Assembly (NCBI GenBank): GCA_023548195.1
Contig: JAJHZJ010000496.1
Coordinates: 5,143,001 to 5,207,000 of the forward strand
DNA length: 64,000 bases
Source: Bettongia penicillata ogilbyi
Taxonomy: Eukaryota; Chordata; Mammalia; Diprotodontia; Potoroidae
Direction: 5' to 3'
Of this stretch, positions 1 to 9,934 are shown piece by piece (within the stretch, counting starts at the first letter, position 1; each line of letters begins with the position of its first letter). A model generated the notes under the pieces. It searched no databases and was not told the DNA's origin. It worked only from the letters and a program-made list of their open reading frames with translations. Made by a program: the position numbers and the translations under genes.

Positions 1-612
1 CATGTTTTCCATGTTTCTCTGAATTATATTTGTCTTTTATATATTATGGTAAAATTCTGTCATATTTATGAGCTATGATTTGATGAGTTATTCCATAATC
101 AGTGACATATATTTTGTTTCCATTTCTTTATTAGTAGTGTCATTTTAAGTGTTTTGGAATAGATGGGATTTATCTTTCAATCTGTGACTTCCTTGTGGTA
201 TATGTCAAGGAGTAAAGTATAATTAAAAATGTATAAACATTTTAACCATTTTTTCCTATCAGAATTCCAAGTTAGTTTTCAGAATGACTGGATTAATCCA
301 CAAGTTTATCAATAATGTTACCATGTGCCTATCTTCCCATGGTCCCACCAACATTGATATTTTCTACCTTTTGTCATCTTTGGTAATTTTCTGGGTGTGG
401 GGTGAAAGTTTCTTTGTTTGGTTTTCATGTTCTTTTTCCTTATCATTATTAGTGAGAGAGTAATTTTTCATATAATTCTTAACAATTTGTAGTTATTCTT
501 TTGAGAATTATTTTTCACATTCTTAGACCTTTTGTGTGCTGAGGACTAGCTCATTGGTCTCATATATTTGTTATTTCCTATATGTTTGGCCCTTAGAAGT
601 ATTTGATTCGTA
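1..612 (-). mobile_element. L1 LINE fragment, antisense, 3' part of ORF2
   Basis: Read on the plus strand this is the familiar T-rich antisense text of the L1 ORF2 3' end: a fixed word order around 'ccaccaacattgatattttc' and the later 'gagaattatttttcaca' stretch. No open frame survives. It abuts the RTE element on its right. The family call is from remembered marsupial L1 text; the subfamily is unknown. Confidence 0.55.
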
Positions 613-688
613 AATATAAATCATGGTTGGTTTTTGTCCTTTGTCTTTGAAGAGGATCAAAATGACATCACCATTGTAAAGTGAAATT

Positions 689-992
689 TCAGTGTGTCTG
701 AGTATGGCTGATCAAACCAATATGAGTTCACAATGCTCTACCACAGGTTGGGCACAGATAGTCCATTTGAATATTTGGTGTGGATATCCTAAATTTGTGC
801 ATTCTGCATTTACTTGTGCTATCTCAATTCTGCTTTGCTCAAAGAGCGCAGCACCTTTTCTTACATGGGCATGCCATGCTGAGTGGTCCTGTGCCAGTGT
901 CTCTCATGTTGCACAGTCAAATCCAAAGTTCTTGAGAGAGACTTGAGAGGGTCCTTGTATCGTTTCTTCTGGCCACCATGTGATCTTCTGCG
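689..992 (-). pseudogene. RTE ORF C-terminal segment with CPxC...H...H motif
   Basis: Continuation of the RTE frame beyond the thumb. At 692-754 the minus strand reads CPTCGRAL, a stop, then THIGLISHTQTH, followed by a terminal stop at 689-691. The Cys-x2-Cys and paired His spacing resembles a zinc-binding tail found at the end of this class of LINE ORFs. An internal TGA disrupts it. The plus-strand 84-residue frame here (692-946) is only the antisense shadow. Confidence 0.65.
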
Positions 993-2818
993 CTATGCAA
1001 GTTCTCCATAAAATAGACTTTTTGGCAAGTGTACATTTTGCATTCCAACAACATGGCCAGCCCATTGGAGTTGTGCTCTCTGAAGCATAGTTTGAATACT
1101 TGGCAGTTCAACTCGAGCAAGGACTTCGGTGTCTGGTAACTTAAGATAGTTCAAGTGGAAGCTATTCAGTTTCCTGACATGGCAGCAGTAGAATGTCCAT
1201 GTTTCACAAGCATATAACAATGAGGTCAGCATAATGACTCTGTAGACCTTCAGTTTGGCAGTCAGTCTAATACCTCTTCTCTCCCAAACTTTTCTTTGGA
1301 GCCTCCCAAACACTGAGCTAGCTCTGGTAATGCGTGCATCAACCTCATTGTCAACGTGTACATCCCTGGAAAGTACATTACCGAGGTAAATGAACTTATC
1401 CACAGCATTCAAAACTTCTCCATTTGCTGTAATTGATGGTTCCACACATGGATGGTGTGGTGGTGGCTGATGGAGTACCTGTGTTTTTTTGGTCCTAATT
1501 ATTAAGCCAAAATTATTACAGGCAGCAGAGAATTGATCCTTACTTTGTCGCATCTTAGTTTCAGAGGCTTCATTAAGTGTACAATCATCTGCAAACAGAA
1601 AATCATGCACCAGCACTCCCTCCACTTTGGTCTTGGCTTGTAATGTTTTCAAATTGAAGAACTTACCATCAGCATGGTACTTGACCTTGATGCCATGTTC
1701 ATCTTCACTGAAAGCATTTGTCAACATGGCTGAAGCCATCATGCTAAAAAGCAAACACACAGCCCTGTTTCACTCCATTGGTGACTGAGAAGGCATGAGA
1801 ACTCTGTCCATTGGTGACTGAGAAGGCATGAGAACTCTGTCCATTGGTGACTGAGAAGGCATGAGAACTCTGTCCATTGGTGACTGAGAAGGCATGAGAA
1901 CTCTGTCCATTGGTGACTGAGAAGGCATGAGAACTCTGTCCATTGGTGACTGAGAAGGCATGAGAACTCTGTCCATTGGTGACTGAGAAGGCATGAGAAC
2001 TCTGTCCATTGGTGACTGAGAAGGCATGAGAACTCTGTCCATTGGTGACTGAGAAGGCATGAGAACTCTGTCCATTGGTGACTGAGAAGGCATGAGAACT
2101 CTGTCCATTGGTGACTGAGAAGGCATGAGAACTTTGTCCATTATCCAGAACCCGGGCAACCATGCCATCATGAAATTGACGTACAATATTGATGAACTTC
2201 TCCAGGCAACCAAATTTTGACATAATTTTCCATAAGCCCTCACTACTAACAGTGTCAAAGGCCTTAGTTAGATCTACAAACATTGCATACAGATCTCTGT
2301 TCTGCTCCCGGAATTTCTCCTGGAGTTGTTGGGCAGCAGACACCGTATTGACTGTTCCTCAGCCCTTTCTGAAGCCACACTGGCTCTCAGGTATACGCCC
2401 CATTTTCCAGGTGAAGGATTAGTCTATTAAGGAAGACTCTGGCAAGAATTTTGCCAGCGATGACTAAAAGAGAGATCCGCCTGTGATTATTGCAGGGCAA
2501 TCTATTCCCTTTACCCTTATAGAGATGGACAGTGGAGGCATCCTTGAACTCCTGGGGGATAAGCTCATCTTGCCATGTAACCTGGAAGATTTCAGTCAGC
2601 TTTTGTATGAACAATGGTCCCCCTACCTTGTAAATATCATCTGGAATAGAATCAGCACCAGGAGCTTTGCTACATGAAAGGGACCTAATGGCTCTCAAAA
2701 CCCCTTCTTTAGTTGGAAGTTCAGTTAAATAGTCAATGGCCTCAGCATTGATTGATGATGGTTTGTTGAGAACACCATGGAAGTTTTCAGCCCATCTCTC
2801 TAGGATCATCTTTATCAC
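993..2818 (-). pseudogene. RTE ORF, reverse transcriptase domain (broken)
   Basis: Frames 2818-2387, 2343-1744 and 1760-993 carry successive RT blocks. These are KAPGADSIPDDIYK and LYKGKGNRLPCNNHRRISLL (fingers), then FVDLTKAFDTV (motif A, catalytic Asp codon about 2272-2274), NGVKQGC (motif B) and FLFADDCTL (motif C, FADD codons at 1584-1595). After these come WERRGIRLTAKLKVYRVIM, LLYACETWT and LQWAGHVVGM, the thumb/connection typical of RTE. Frameshifts lie at about 2350-2390 and 1745-1760. An 11-copy 33-bp repeat is inserted between motifs A and B. The final part continues in another frame from 1120 to 917. Confidence 0.88.
1777..2139. repeat. 33-bp minisatellite, 11 copies, inside the RTE RT domain
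   Basis: Eleven head-to-tail 33-bp units start at 1777, 1810 and so on to 2107. Ten appear identical. The unit at 2107-2139, first in coding direction, differs by one base that is synonymous (CAA instead of CAG for Gln). On the minus strand each unit encodes NGQSSHAFSVT, so the array adds about 110 residues in frame between motif A and the NGVKQGC motif B. The word TCCATT flanks the array on both sides and joins the units, a likely slippage seed. Confidence 0.97.
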
Positions 2819-3175
2819 TAATCAATGAATGAGGCTCCATCAGCACTGGGTAGTTGTGATGCACCATAAGTTTTTGGTTCATAAATAACTTTCAAGGAAA
2901 CGTAAAAGTGGTTTCAATTGTTACTATCAGCCTAAAACTGAATTTCATCTGCCTTCTTACTGAGCCAGGAATCCTGCATCTCTCTAAGCTTTGCTTGTAC
3001 TTTGTTTTTTGATGAAATTTAATGCTTCCTTCTTAGAGGTGGATGAACTATCTTGCTGACAAATCCTGTGGAGTTCATGTTTTTCATTTAGCAGCTTCTG
3101 AATTTCCCCATCATTTTCATCAAAAAAGTTTTGGTGTTTGTGAGTGTTCTGACCCAGATGAACAAATGCAGTGCT

Positions 3176-4140
3176 CTACACCGAATCTCTGAAAGCTGCC
3201 CACTCCTTTTCTGCTCCACTGTTGCCAACTCTATGTTGGCTCAACTTTCCCTCCAAGTCAGAAGCAAACTGTTCACTCTCAGAGAAGCGCTCTAATTTGT
3301 TGATATTAATTCCTCTGGTAGTCATTTTATCTTGGGGGCAGCACTTTTGATGAATGTAAATGCTTAGAAAGGATAAGTTTATGATCAGTCCAGCACTCTG
3401 CACAACACATTGCCTTTGTCACTCTCACATCTTGTCTGCCTCTTCTCCTTACAATCACATTGTCTATTAGGTACCAGTGTTTGTTGCAAGAGTGCATCCA
3501 CGAAGTTTTATTGTGTTTAGGTAAGTGGAAGACAGTGTGGGTAATGAGAAAGTCATGCAATGAACAAGTCTTCAGCAATAAATGACCATTGCTGTTGCTG
3601 TTTCCAACTCCATTCCTCCATAGAACTTCCTGCCAGGTCTGGTAATCTGAGCCTACTCTATCATTAAAGTGTCCCAGTATTATAAGCTTGTCCTCTTTTG
3701 GCATATTGATGATAAGGATCTCTAGATCTTCATAAAATTTGTCTTTGACTTCATCAGGGTTTGTCATGGTGGGAGCATAAGCACTGATGATGGTGGCATG
3801 GCATTTTCCTGTGAGTGGCAATTGCATTGTCATGAGCCTGTCATGCACTCCTTTTGGTAGGCATGCCAGCTTGCTGATTAGATTGGTTTTGATTGCAAAA
3901 CCCACACCAGTTTCATAGCACTCCCCTTCACTGTGCCCACTCCAGAAAAAAGGTGTATCCAGTTCCAACTTCAGTAAACTGGCCTTCATTTGCCAACCTT
4001 GCTTCACTCAGGGCTGCTATTTGGATGCAATACTTGTTGAGTTCTCTTGCAATAAGAACAGTTCTTTTTTCAGATCTACTGGATTTTGTATTGTCTATTA
4101 GTGTGTACACATTCCATATGCAGATGGTGAATGGAATCAT
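3176..4140 (-). pseudogene. RTE ORF, N-terminal AP-like endonuclease domain (broken)
   Basis: In life this domain nicks target DNA to prime reverse transcription. The frames 4140-3928, 4007-3327 and 3403-3176 overlap at shifts and join conceptually. Visible landmarks in order: NVYTLIDN, IAALSEARL (the catalytic Glu region), GVGFAIK, ISAYAPT, LGHFNDRVG (GDFN in active relatives, with Asp replaced by His here), TSWMHSCN, LIDNVIVRRR, and TDHKLILSK (the terminal catalytic His region). Motif order and spacing match the RTE clade rather than L1 or CR1. At least two frameshifts and the GDFN-to-GHFN change indicate a dead copy. Confidence 0.85.
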
Positions 4141-4983
4141 CTTTGCAGATGTTTTTGTACATTTTTTTGTGTGTGTTTTGACCTCATAGTGGGATTCCCC
4201 ACCTGCTGCGGTAATCAGGTCTGGTTTGGATAAGCAGGAAATATTTAGGGCACTTTTTCTTTGTCCCCTTCCTCACACCAGGAGGTGAGCAGTGTGATCC
4301 TTAAAAGGCTGCTCAAACACCCAGAGGGCTGCCAAGTACCACTGCTACTTCCTGTGAGAAATGATCCTATGGCCTGGGCCACCTGTGGGCGGGGTTGTGA
4401 CTACAGTTCCCAGTGTATCAGCACCTGTTGCTTCATCACTTGCCTGTCACCACAGGACTTTGAGGCATAATAGTGAGATGGTATGGGTGATCTCTTTTGA
4501 TTTGTGGATAAATTGGATTTAAGTGAGGCAGAGTTGCATGAAGTCGTCAGTCTCACTCTCTCTTCCTGAGTCATCATAGTTCATTGGCAGAACAGAGTCA
4601 AGATGGCTGGCAATGTAGTGGATGACCTTGGTATCTTCGGTGTCTAACCAAGTTCTAAGCGCTCCACATCTCCTGCTTCATCTGCCTTCATGGCTGTTGG
4701 AACAAATTGTTCTCATTCTCCAATTCCACCAGATGAAATCTTCACATGCTTGGGGTAGACACTCCCCTAACTCACCAATGGGTTTGAGAACCCTTGGTTA
4801 CCCTCAACTTGGTTTGGCCAGTCTGCCAAAAAGGTTTACTGGAGTGTGGCTGCTGCACATACTGCAGCTTCTTGGAGCCACAAGTGAGAGTTAGGCAGAA
4901 CAGGTGGACATCAAAGGTGGAAAGAGCCCTGAGAAGAGCTTGGCAGCCATCACACCAAAGTACTGGTCCTCTCAGAACACACC
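4141..4983 (-). other. RTE 5' leader region
   Basis: Minus-strand sequence upstream of the first methionine of the endonuclease frame (ATG at 4138-4140). It is noticeably more GC-rich than the surroundings and has no long frame of its own. I place it inside the RTE because it runs without a break from the microsatellite at 4984 into the endonuclease frame. It may contain the internal promoter typical of LINE 5' UTRs, but no specific motif is claimed. Confidence 0.55.
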
Positions 4984-4984
4984 C

Positions 4985-5071
<87 letters not shown>

Positions 5072-5100
5072 GTATATATAATATAAATATAAATCATATC
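4984..5100. repeat. (TG)n/(TATA) compound microsatellite
   Basis: A perfect TG run of roughly 17 units near 4995-5028 passes into TATATG/TATA-rich sequence up to about 5100. It lies at the 5' boundary of the RTE element. Confidence 0.95.
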
Positions 5101-5572
5101 TCCATCTCTAACTATATAGATCCATCTACTTAAATATATATGCATATATACATACACACATTTGGGAAGGGAAGAGGTTAAGACTCAACAGTTGCTGAGA
5201 CCCTTTCCAGCTCTAAATATGTGATCCTATATGCCTATGAATTATAATTATACAGTGGTAGAAAATATTTCTTTGATGAAATCACAAAATTATATCAAAA
5301 ACAGTTTATATTAATAACAGTGATAGTTTGTAATAGTTTTTGGAAATAATATTTCTATATTTTTTTAAATCAAACCTTCATTAGACTACCTTCACCGGTG
5401 AATATGACTTAATTAATCTTGCCCATTGAATTAGTATCCTAAATAATTCAAACAGATATTTGGTTGATATAGATTTTGTATAGTATAAAATAATTGATAT
5501 GTGATATTATGTAACAATATATTGTAAGACAATTCCAACTTACCAATTAGATAAATGGGAGTGAGACTGCTA
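5101..5572. other. AT-rich spacer with a short SINE tail
   Basis: No gene seen. Around 5190-5232 the text 'ccctttccagctctaaatat...gatcctat' resembles the 3' end of MIR/MON-type SINEs. The rest is AT-rich and unassigned. Confidence 0.4.
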
Positions 5573-5865
5573 ATTCATACCACAAATATTTACTACATGC
5601 CTAGTTTGTATAATACACTTAATTCAGTATTGATCTAGACAAGGATGTGGATAATGACTAGTCCTATGATTTCTTTTATATAGGGAATTTCCAGATGAGA
5701 AAACTCATTTTGCCAATGCTATCCAGCACCTTCCCTACTACTTAAGAGTTTTAGCAAGTTGTTCAGAATACTGAAGAATTAAAGGACTTTCCCAGGATGT
5801 GATAGATATGGAACTAGCTTTGAGGTCAGCTCTCTGATCACAGTGCTGGGGAAAATGCAAAGACA
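5573..5865 (-). mobile_element. Possible MIR/THER-type SINE, antisense, degraded
   Basis: Contains in antisense order a diverged 'ccagatgagaaaactca' block, then 'aggactttcccaggatgtgatag' and 'gaactagctttgaggtcagctctctgatc', which parallel the CORE and tRNA-related parts of MIR-like SINEs. Strongly diverged. 5866-6484 to its right shows nothing I can assign. Confidence 0.4.
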
Positions 5866-6484
5866 AATGATATATAGTACCGCTCCTATAGAAGCTTATA
5901 ATTCTGCAGTTGTAGTAAGATTTTCCATACTTAGTTAAATATAATTCATATTAGAACATTTTAAATCCATAAGAATAGTTTAGAATGACAGGATCACATG
6001 AGAAGGAAATCTCTTACAGATGAATGGATCTTAGAAAACATTATAATAGGGAATTTGTATTTGAAGAATGTCAAAAGCCAGAGAAGGATGCCTTGGGAAT
6101 ATATGTAAAGAGCAGCATGAACAGGAAAAAATGTTATTTGTATCTGAGTCTTATGAGTAATGTGTTTTAGTTAAAGTGTATAGATTAGAATTAGACTGAT
6201 TAATGGTCAAAAATTAGGTTAATGACTATAATGGAATCCAAACCCCTTAACCTGGTCTCTGAATCTGTTTACAATGTAGAAACACTGTAGATATTTTTAA
6301 AATAGATTTATAGGAGAAATGTTATGGGGGAAAAGAGAACTGGTTCTGGAATGAAAGTTAATAAAGAGCAGTTTGATCCTACTCCCTCTGCCCTGCCTGA
6401 CAGTATATTTAGTATTGTTTCCAAATTTAGGGTCATATTTTAGGAGAGTCAATGATGTTTGAAGGCATCCAATAGCAAGCAAAC

Positions 6485-6783
6485 TAGGATACTGTCCTTG
6501 TGACTTTTCTGTATGAGGACTAGTTAAAGGAATTGGGCATGTTTAGCCTTGAGAAGAGAAGACACAGGCAGGGGGGATCATCATAGTTTTCTTAAAGTAT
6601 TGAAAGAGTTGTCATGTGGAGAAATTTGTGCTCTTTTATTCTAAGTAGAAGAAAAATGAGTAATGGGTGGAGATTACAAAGGAGAACACTTAAGATTCAT
6701 TTTATTTATTTTATACATACATACACATACATATATACATATACATGCATATACATATATACTCATATATACAGATAGACAGA

Positions 6784-6816
<33 letters not shown>

Positions 6817-6970
6817 GGGAATAGAGATTTCTACTTCATTGGAGGTATCAAACAGAAGCTGGATGGCCACTTTTTCTGCGTGGTTTAAAATGGACTGTTT
6901 TTCAGTAATGGGTAAAATTGAAAGGTTCTTGTGGTCTCCTCCCACTCTGAAATTGAGTGATACTATTGGC
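6485..6970 (+). mobile_element. CR1/L3-like LINE 3' end, split by a microsatellite
   Basis: Matches the recurrent CR1-clade 3' text: 'gtttagccttgagaagagaag', 'gttttcttaaagtattgaaag', 'atgagtaatgggtggagattacaaagg', then 'ggaggtatcaaacagaagctggatggcca' and a terminal 'tcctcccactctgaaattga'. An ACAT/TG microsatellite interrupts it at 6700-6812. No coding potential remains. Confidence 0.65.
6700..6812. repeat. (TACA)n-(TG)n microsatellite
   Basis: TACATA-type repeats from about 6700 pass into a TG run of roughly 14 units at 6784-6812. It lies inside the CR1/L3 relic. Confidence 0.95.
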
Positions 6971-6974
6971 TTTG

Positions 6975-7065
6975 GTTTACTCATATGTAATTGACACTGG
7001 GTGAATCACTTAACCTCTCAAATCTCAGCTTCCTCATCTATAAAATAGAGACCCTAATTTGTGTA
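6975..7065 (+). mobile_element. MIR-type SINE fragment
   Basis: Shows the MIR CORE-side order: 'ctgggtgaatcacttaacctctcaaatctcagcttcctcatctataaaatagagaccc', split here only for description. Confidence 0.55.
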
Positions 7066-7074
7066 GAAGGACTT

Positions 7075-7975
7075 TATGATGAAAGTACGTGATGAGTTGA
7101 AGGATGGAGAAGCTAAAGGTAAAAGAATCACCTGGAAAGATAACATAGGGAAAATACAATGATGATCAGGGACAGGGTGTTAGATGTGGGAATGATGCAA
7201 CTAGTGTACATAAGAGAGTACCAAGATAGAATGTAAACTACCTGCTTATTAGATATAAAGAGAAAGGGAATAAAGTATCATGACATAGTTTTCAGACTGA
7301 AAGTGCTAGATAAATGGTGGTACCATGGACAGAGATAAGGAGGTCAAGAATATCAGGCTTAAAGAATAATAGGAAGAGTTCAATTTTACACATATTGGGT
7401 TTCTAGTGACAATAAGACAATTAAGGGTAAAAGTCTAGTTGGTACTTGTAAATTCTAGACTGGGGCTTAGAGGGATGGAAATTTATTACTCATTCCTAAA
7501 GAGGTGAGAGTTGAATCACTAAGAGGTTATAAAATCAAGAAGAGAAACTACATGGAGAAAAGAAAAAGAAAGAAAGAAACTTCCCAATCTATCTGCAAAG
7601 TGCTTGGATTGAATTGTAAGGGGTGGATAAGGAAATAAGGAAGAAGAGCCAGGGAAAGATAGAGAAGCTTATTTCAAAAGCTGGGAGAATGGGGAATTTT
7701 TGATGCCAGCCAAGTCAAATTGTCAAGTGTCTAGGCCATTGATCCATGATTTTTGCTGTCAAGGGATGAGTGGGCAGTGATGAACTGTAGGCAGCAAACA
7801 TGAACTACTTATTCTGGAAGTTTGACAGTGAAAGGGAGATAAGATGGAACATTAACTTTAACCCCAGGGAAAACATTTCTTTCTAGGATAAGAAAACATG
7901 GAATTGTTTATAGCAGGGAAAAAAGTTCTGATAAGAAGGGAGAAATTGGAAATTTAATAGAGAGAAAGAATGATT
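7075..7975 (-). mobile_element. L2 LINE, antisense, internal part
   Basis: Plus-strand text follows the antisense L2 ORF2 order: 'agttcaattttacacatattg', 'ctagttggtacttgtaaattctagactggggctt', later 'gatgccagccaagtcaaattg', then 'ggcagcaaacatgaactac' and 'gaagtttgacagtgaaagggagat'. Diverged and frameless. Edges are approximate. Confidence 0.5.
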
Positions 7976-8004
7976 TAGTGAGTGAGATTGGAGAATAAAT
8001 TGGA

Positions 8005-8320
8005 GGTAGAATGACAATAATAGTTGGCATTTATAGAGAATGTCACCTTAATGGCATTTGATCTACATTTCCCCAAGTTTATCACGATAGCCCTGTATTG
8101 CTGGCAGTACAAAAAAATATCTCCATTTGAGATAATGACAACTCACATTTACTGTATATAGCTTCTGAAGGATTATCCACATAAATCTGAGGCAGGTATC
8201 CCCATTTTTCCCAAGAAAGCTCAGCATCAGAGAGGGTAAATTTCTTGGCCACAGTCTTAACAACAATAAGCATTAGAAGCAGTATTCACATTTTCTGGCT
8301 CCTGTCAGAACTCCATCACA
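8005..8320 (-). mobile_element. MIR/THER1-type SINE(s), antisense
   Basis: Two overlapping degraded units, each opening with a 'gacaataatagttggcatttatag' or 'tgacaactcacatttactg' type start. They continue with 'atctgaggcaggtatccccatttttcccaagaa' and 'agcatcagagagggtaaatttcttgg'. This is the antisense arrangement of MIR-like SINEs. Confidence 0.55.
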
Positions 8321-8594
8321 AATTTCTGACAAGTTGTAAACATAGGTGGAGTGGATATCCTTGGCTAGGAGAGTCACCTCTGTCACAAGGATAAGAGAAG
8401 AGAAGAAAAATTAAGAAACTATTTTAAACTAGAGAGGAGGACAAAAGAAGGAATTTCTGTCAGATTCCCTAGACCTCCTCAGAAAAGGAGAAAGTCAGAT
8501 TATTTGATGAAATTGAAAGTCAGTGGTGAAGTTGGGGGGTTGAGTAGAGTCAAGGGAAAGAAGTGAAAAAGATGGTAGAGGATGAGAATGGCTG

Positions 8595-8720
8595 CATAGA
8601 ATCAAAAATTATGACTATAGACCTGGAGGAGACCTATGTGGACCTCTCCCAACTCCTTCATTTGACAAATGAGGAAACTCATATCCATGTCATCCACACA
8701 GAAGCCAGCAACGGTAAAAA
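8595..8720 (-). mobile_element. MON-1/MIR-type SINE, antisense
   Basis: Antisense order 'tatagacctggaggagacct', 'cccaactccttcatttgacaaatgaggaaact' is the reverse of the '...ccagctctaaa' SINE tail and CORE. 8721-9080 to the right holds nothing recognised. Confidence 0.5.
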
Positions 8721-9084
8721 TGTTCTCTAGTTGTAGTAAGTGGTTTTTCCCCTTGGTCACTTAGCCTCACAATATGGCAAGATGCAATAAATCATTAAAA
8801 ATACTTATTTAGAGCAAAATCTCCATGATTAGAAAAGCATGTTTGGTTTTGAATAACAACGTGCTTCGAGCCCAGCTAAACAAACAAACAACAAAAAAAT
8901 CCAGATTATTGGTCCTTGCTACAAGTTGACATGAAAAAACAGATGTTGACTTGTGTATGAAAAATTGTCAGGGAAGTTCAGTGAAACACACATTAGAGTT
9001 TGAACTACAAATATTGGAGTAAAAAGAGGAAATCCAAAGAAGTATTTACATTTATTCCATATATGATTACAGGTGTATGCATTA

Positions 9085-9200
9085 TCTTACCAAAAGAATG
9101 TGAGCTCCTTGAGGCAGGAATGATGGAATCTTCTTCCTTCCTTATCAAGAATCTTGCCCAGTGCCTGATGCATAATGAATGCTTAATAATTGCTCGGTGA
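9085..9200 (+). mobile_element. L2 LINE 3' end
   Basis: Contains the L2 3' UTR signature: 'aatgtgagctccttgaggcagg', then 'tcttgcccagtgcctgatgcataatgaatgcttaataattg'. Confidence 0.65.
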
Positions 9201-9934
9201 TAAACCTATAGATTGAAGCACATGCAACACGTTTTTAGAATGTAAACCCAATCCTTTTGTAGGGGTTTTCTTGCACTTTACCTACTGGAAATAAAGAGTA
9301 TGCTCAGGGAGTCTGTGGGCTTAGCATGAATTTGCAAAACACACATTCAGCACCATTACTATCAATGTTGATCAAACTCAATTCACAGTTAGCATGGTGG
9401 AATATTGGCCCTTGGAATTTATTGTTAAATCTATGCCTTGAGTACTAAGGGAATAATGATCAAAATAAATAGGCCACTTTTTTTCTTTCTACAAGGAAGG
9501 AATAATTTTCATGGCTGGTGATTCATCTCACTTATTAAGGAGCTCAAAGTTGGAGGAGAGTAGTTTTACATTATGCTAGTATTAGACTAGTCCAAAGGGA
9601 GCAGGTGAGCCGTGTATGCATTGGGGTAAAAGAGAGAGGTGTGTATATTTATTAATATACTAGCAAACAGCCTTTGGATTCTCTTTCACTGAGCATTTTG
9701 CATATTTATTATGTTTTATGCTATAACATTAAAAAAACATGTTATTTAAAGTAATAGTGTGTTTTTATGGATTAACTTGATAGAAATTTACAAAATAAGT
9801 GTCCCCAAATCCAGTGGTTTAACTTAGATAAGAAACAAAAATCACATCCTGTTCATAATACTTTCATGTTTTTCCTTATAACATTAAGACAACAGATTGT
9901 TTTTTTGCTGAGTATGACTTTCAAACATTGAAGG
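9201..9934. other. Unassigned spacer
   Basis: AT-rich, no coding frame of note and no repeat I can name with confidence. Confidence 0.4.

Larger units (their letters stand above)
625..4983 (-). mobile_element. RTE-clade non-LTR retrotransposon, nearly full length, decayed
   Basis: About 4.36 kb on the minus strand. In coding order it has a 5' UTR-like leader (4983-4141), an AP-type endonuclease, a reverse transcriptase, a Cys/His C-terminal segment and a short 3' tail near 625-688. The frame breaks several times (near 3.9-4.0 kb, about 3.3 kb, 2.8-3.2 kb, 2.35-2.4 kb, 1.75 kb and 1.1 kb), so it cannot encode an active protein. Its terminal sequence (CCTCTTCAAAGACAAAGGAC on the minus strand) resembles the tail of the SINEs at 34.3, 40.8, 41.3 and 42.0 kb, as expected if this LINE class mobilised them. 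Its right edge is a TG/TA microsatellite. No target-site duplication was identified. Confidence 0.88.

Noticed and set aside
1777..2139. CRISPR-like regular direct repeats
   Set aside because: Units are contiguous without variable spacers, lie inside a LINE coding region, and the genome is eukaryotic. It is a minisatellite.
1770..2258. 162-residue minus frame with repeated MDRVLMPSQSP
   Set aside because: Alternate-frame shadow of the 33-bp array. The NGQSSHAFSVT frame is the one continuous with RT motifs.
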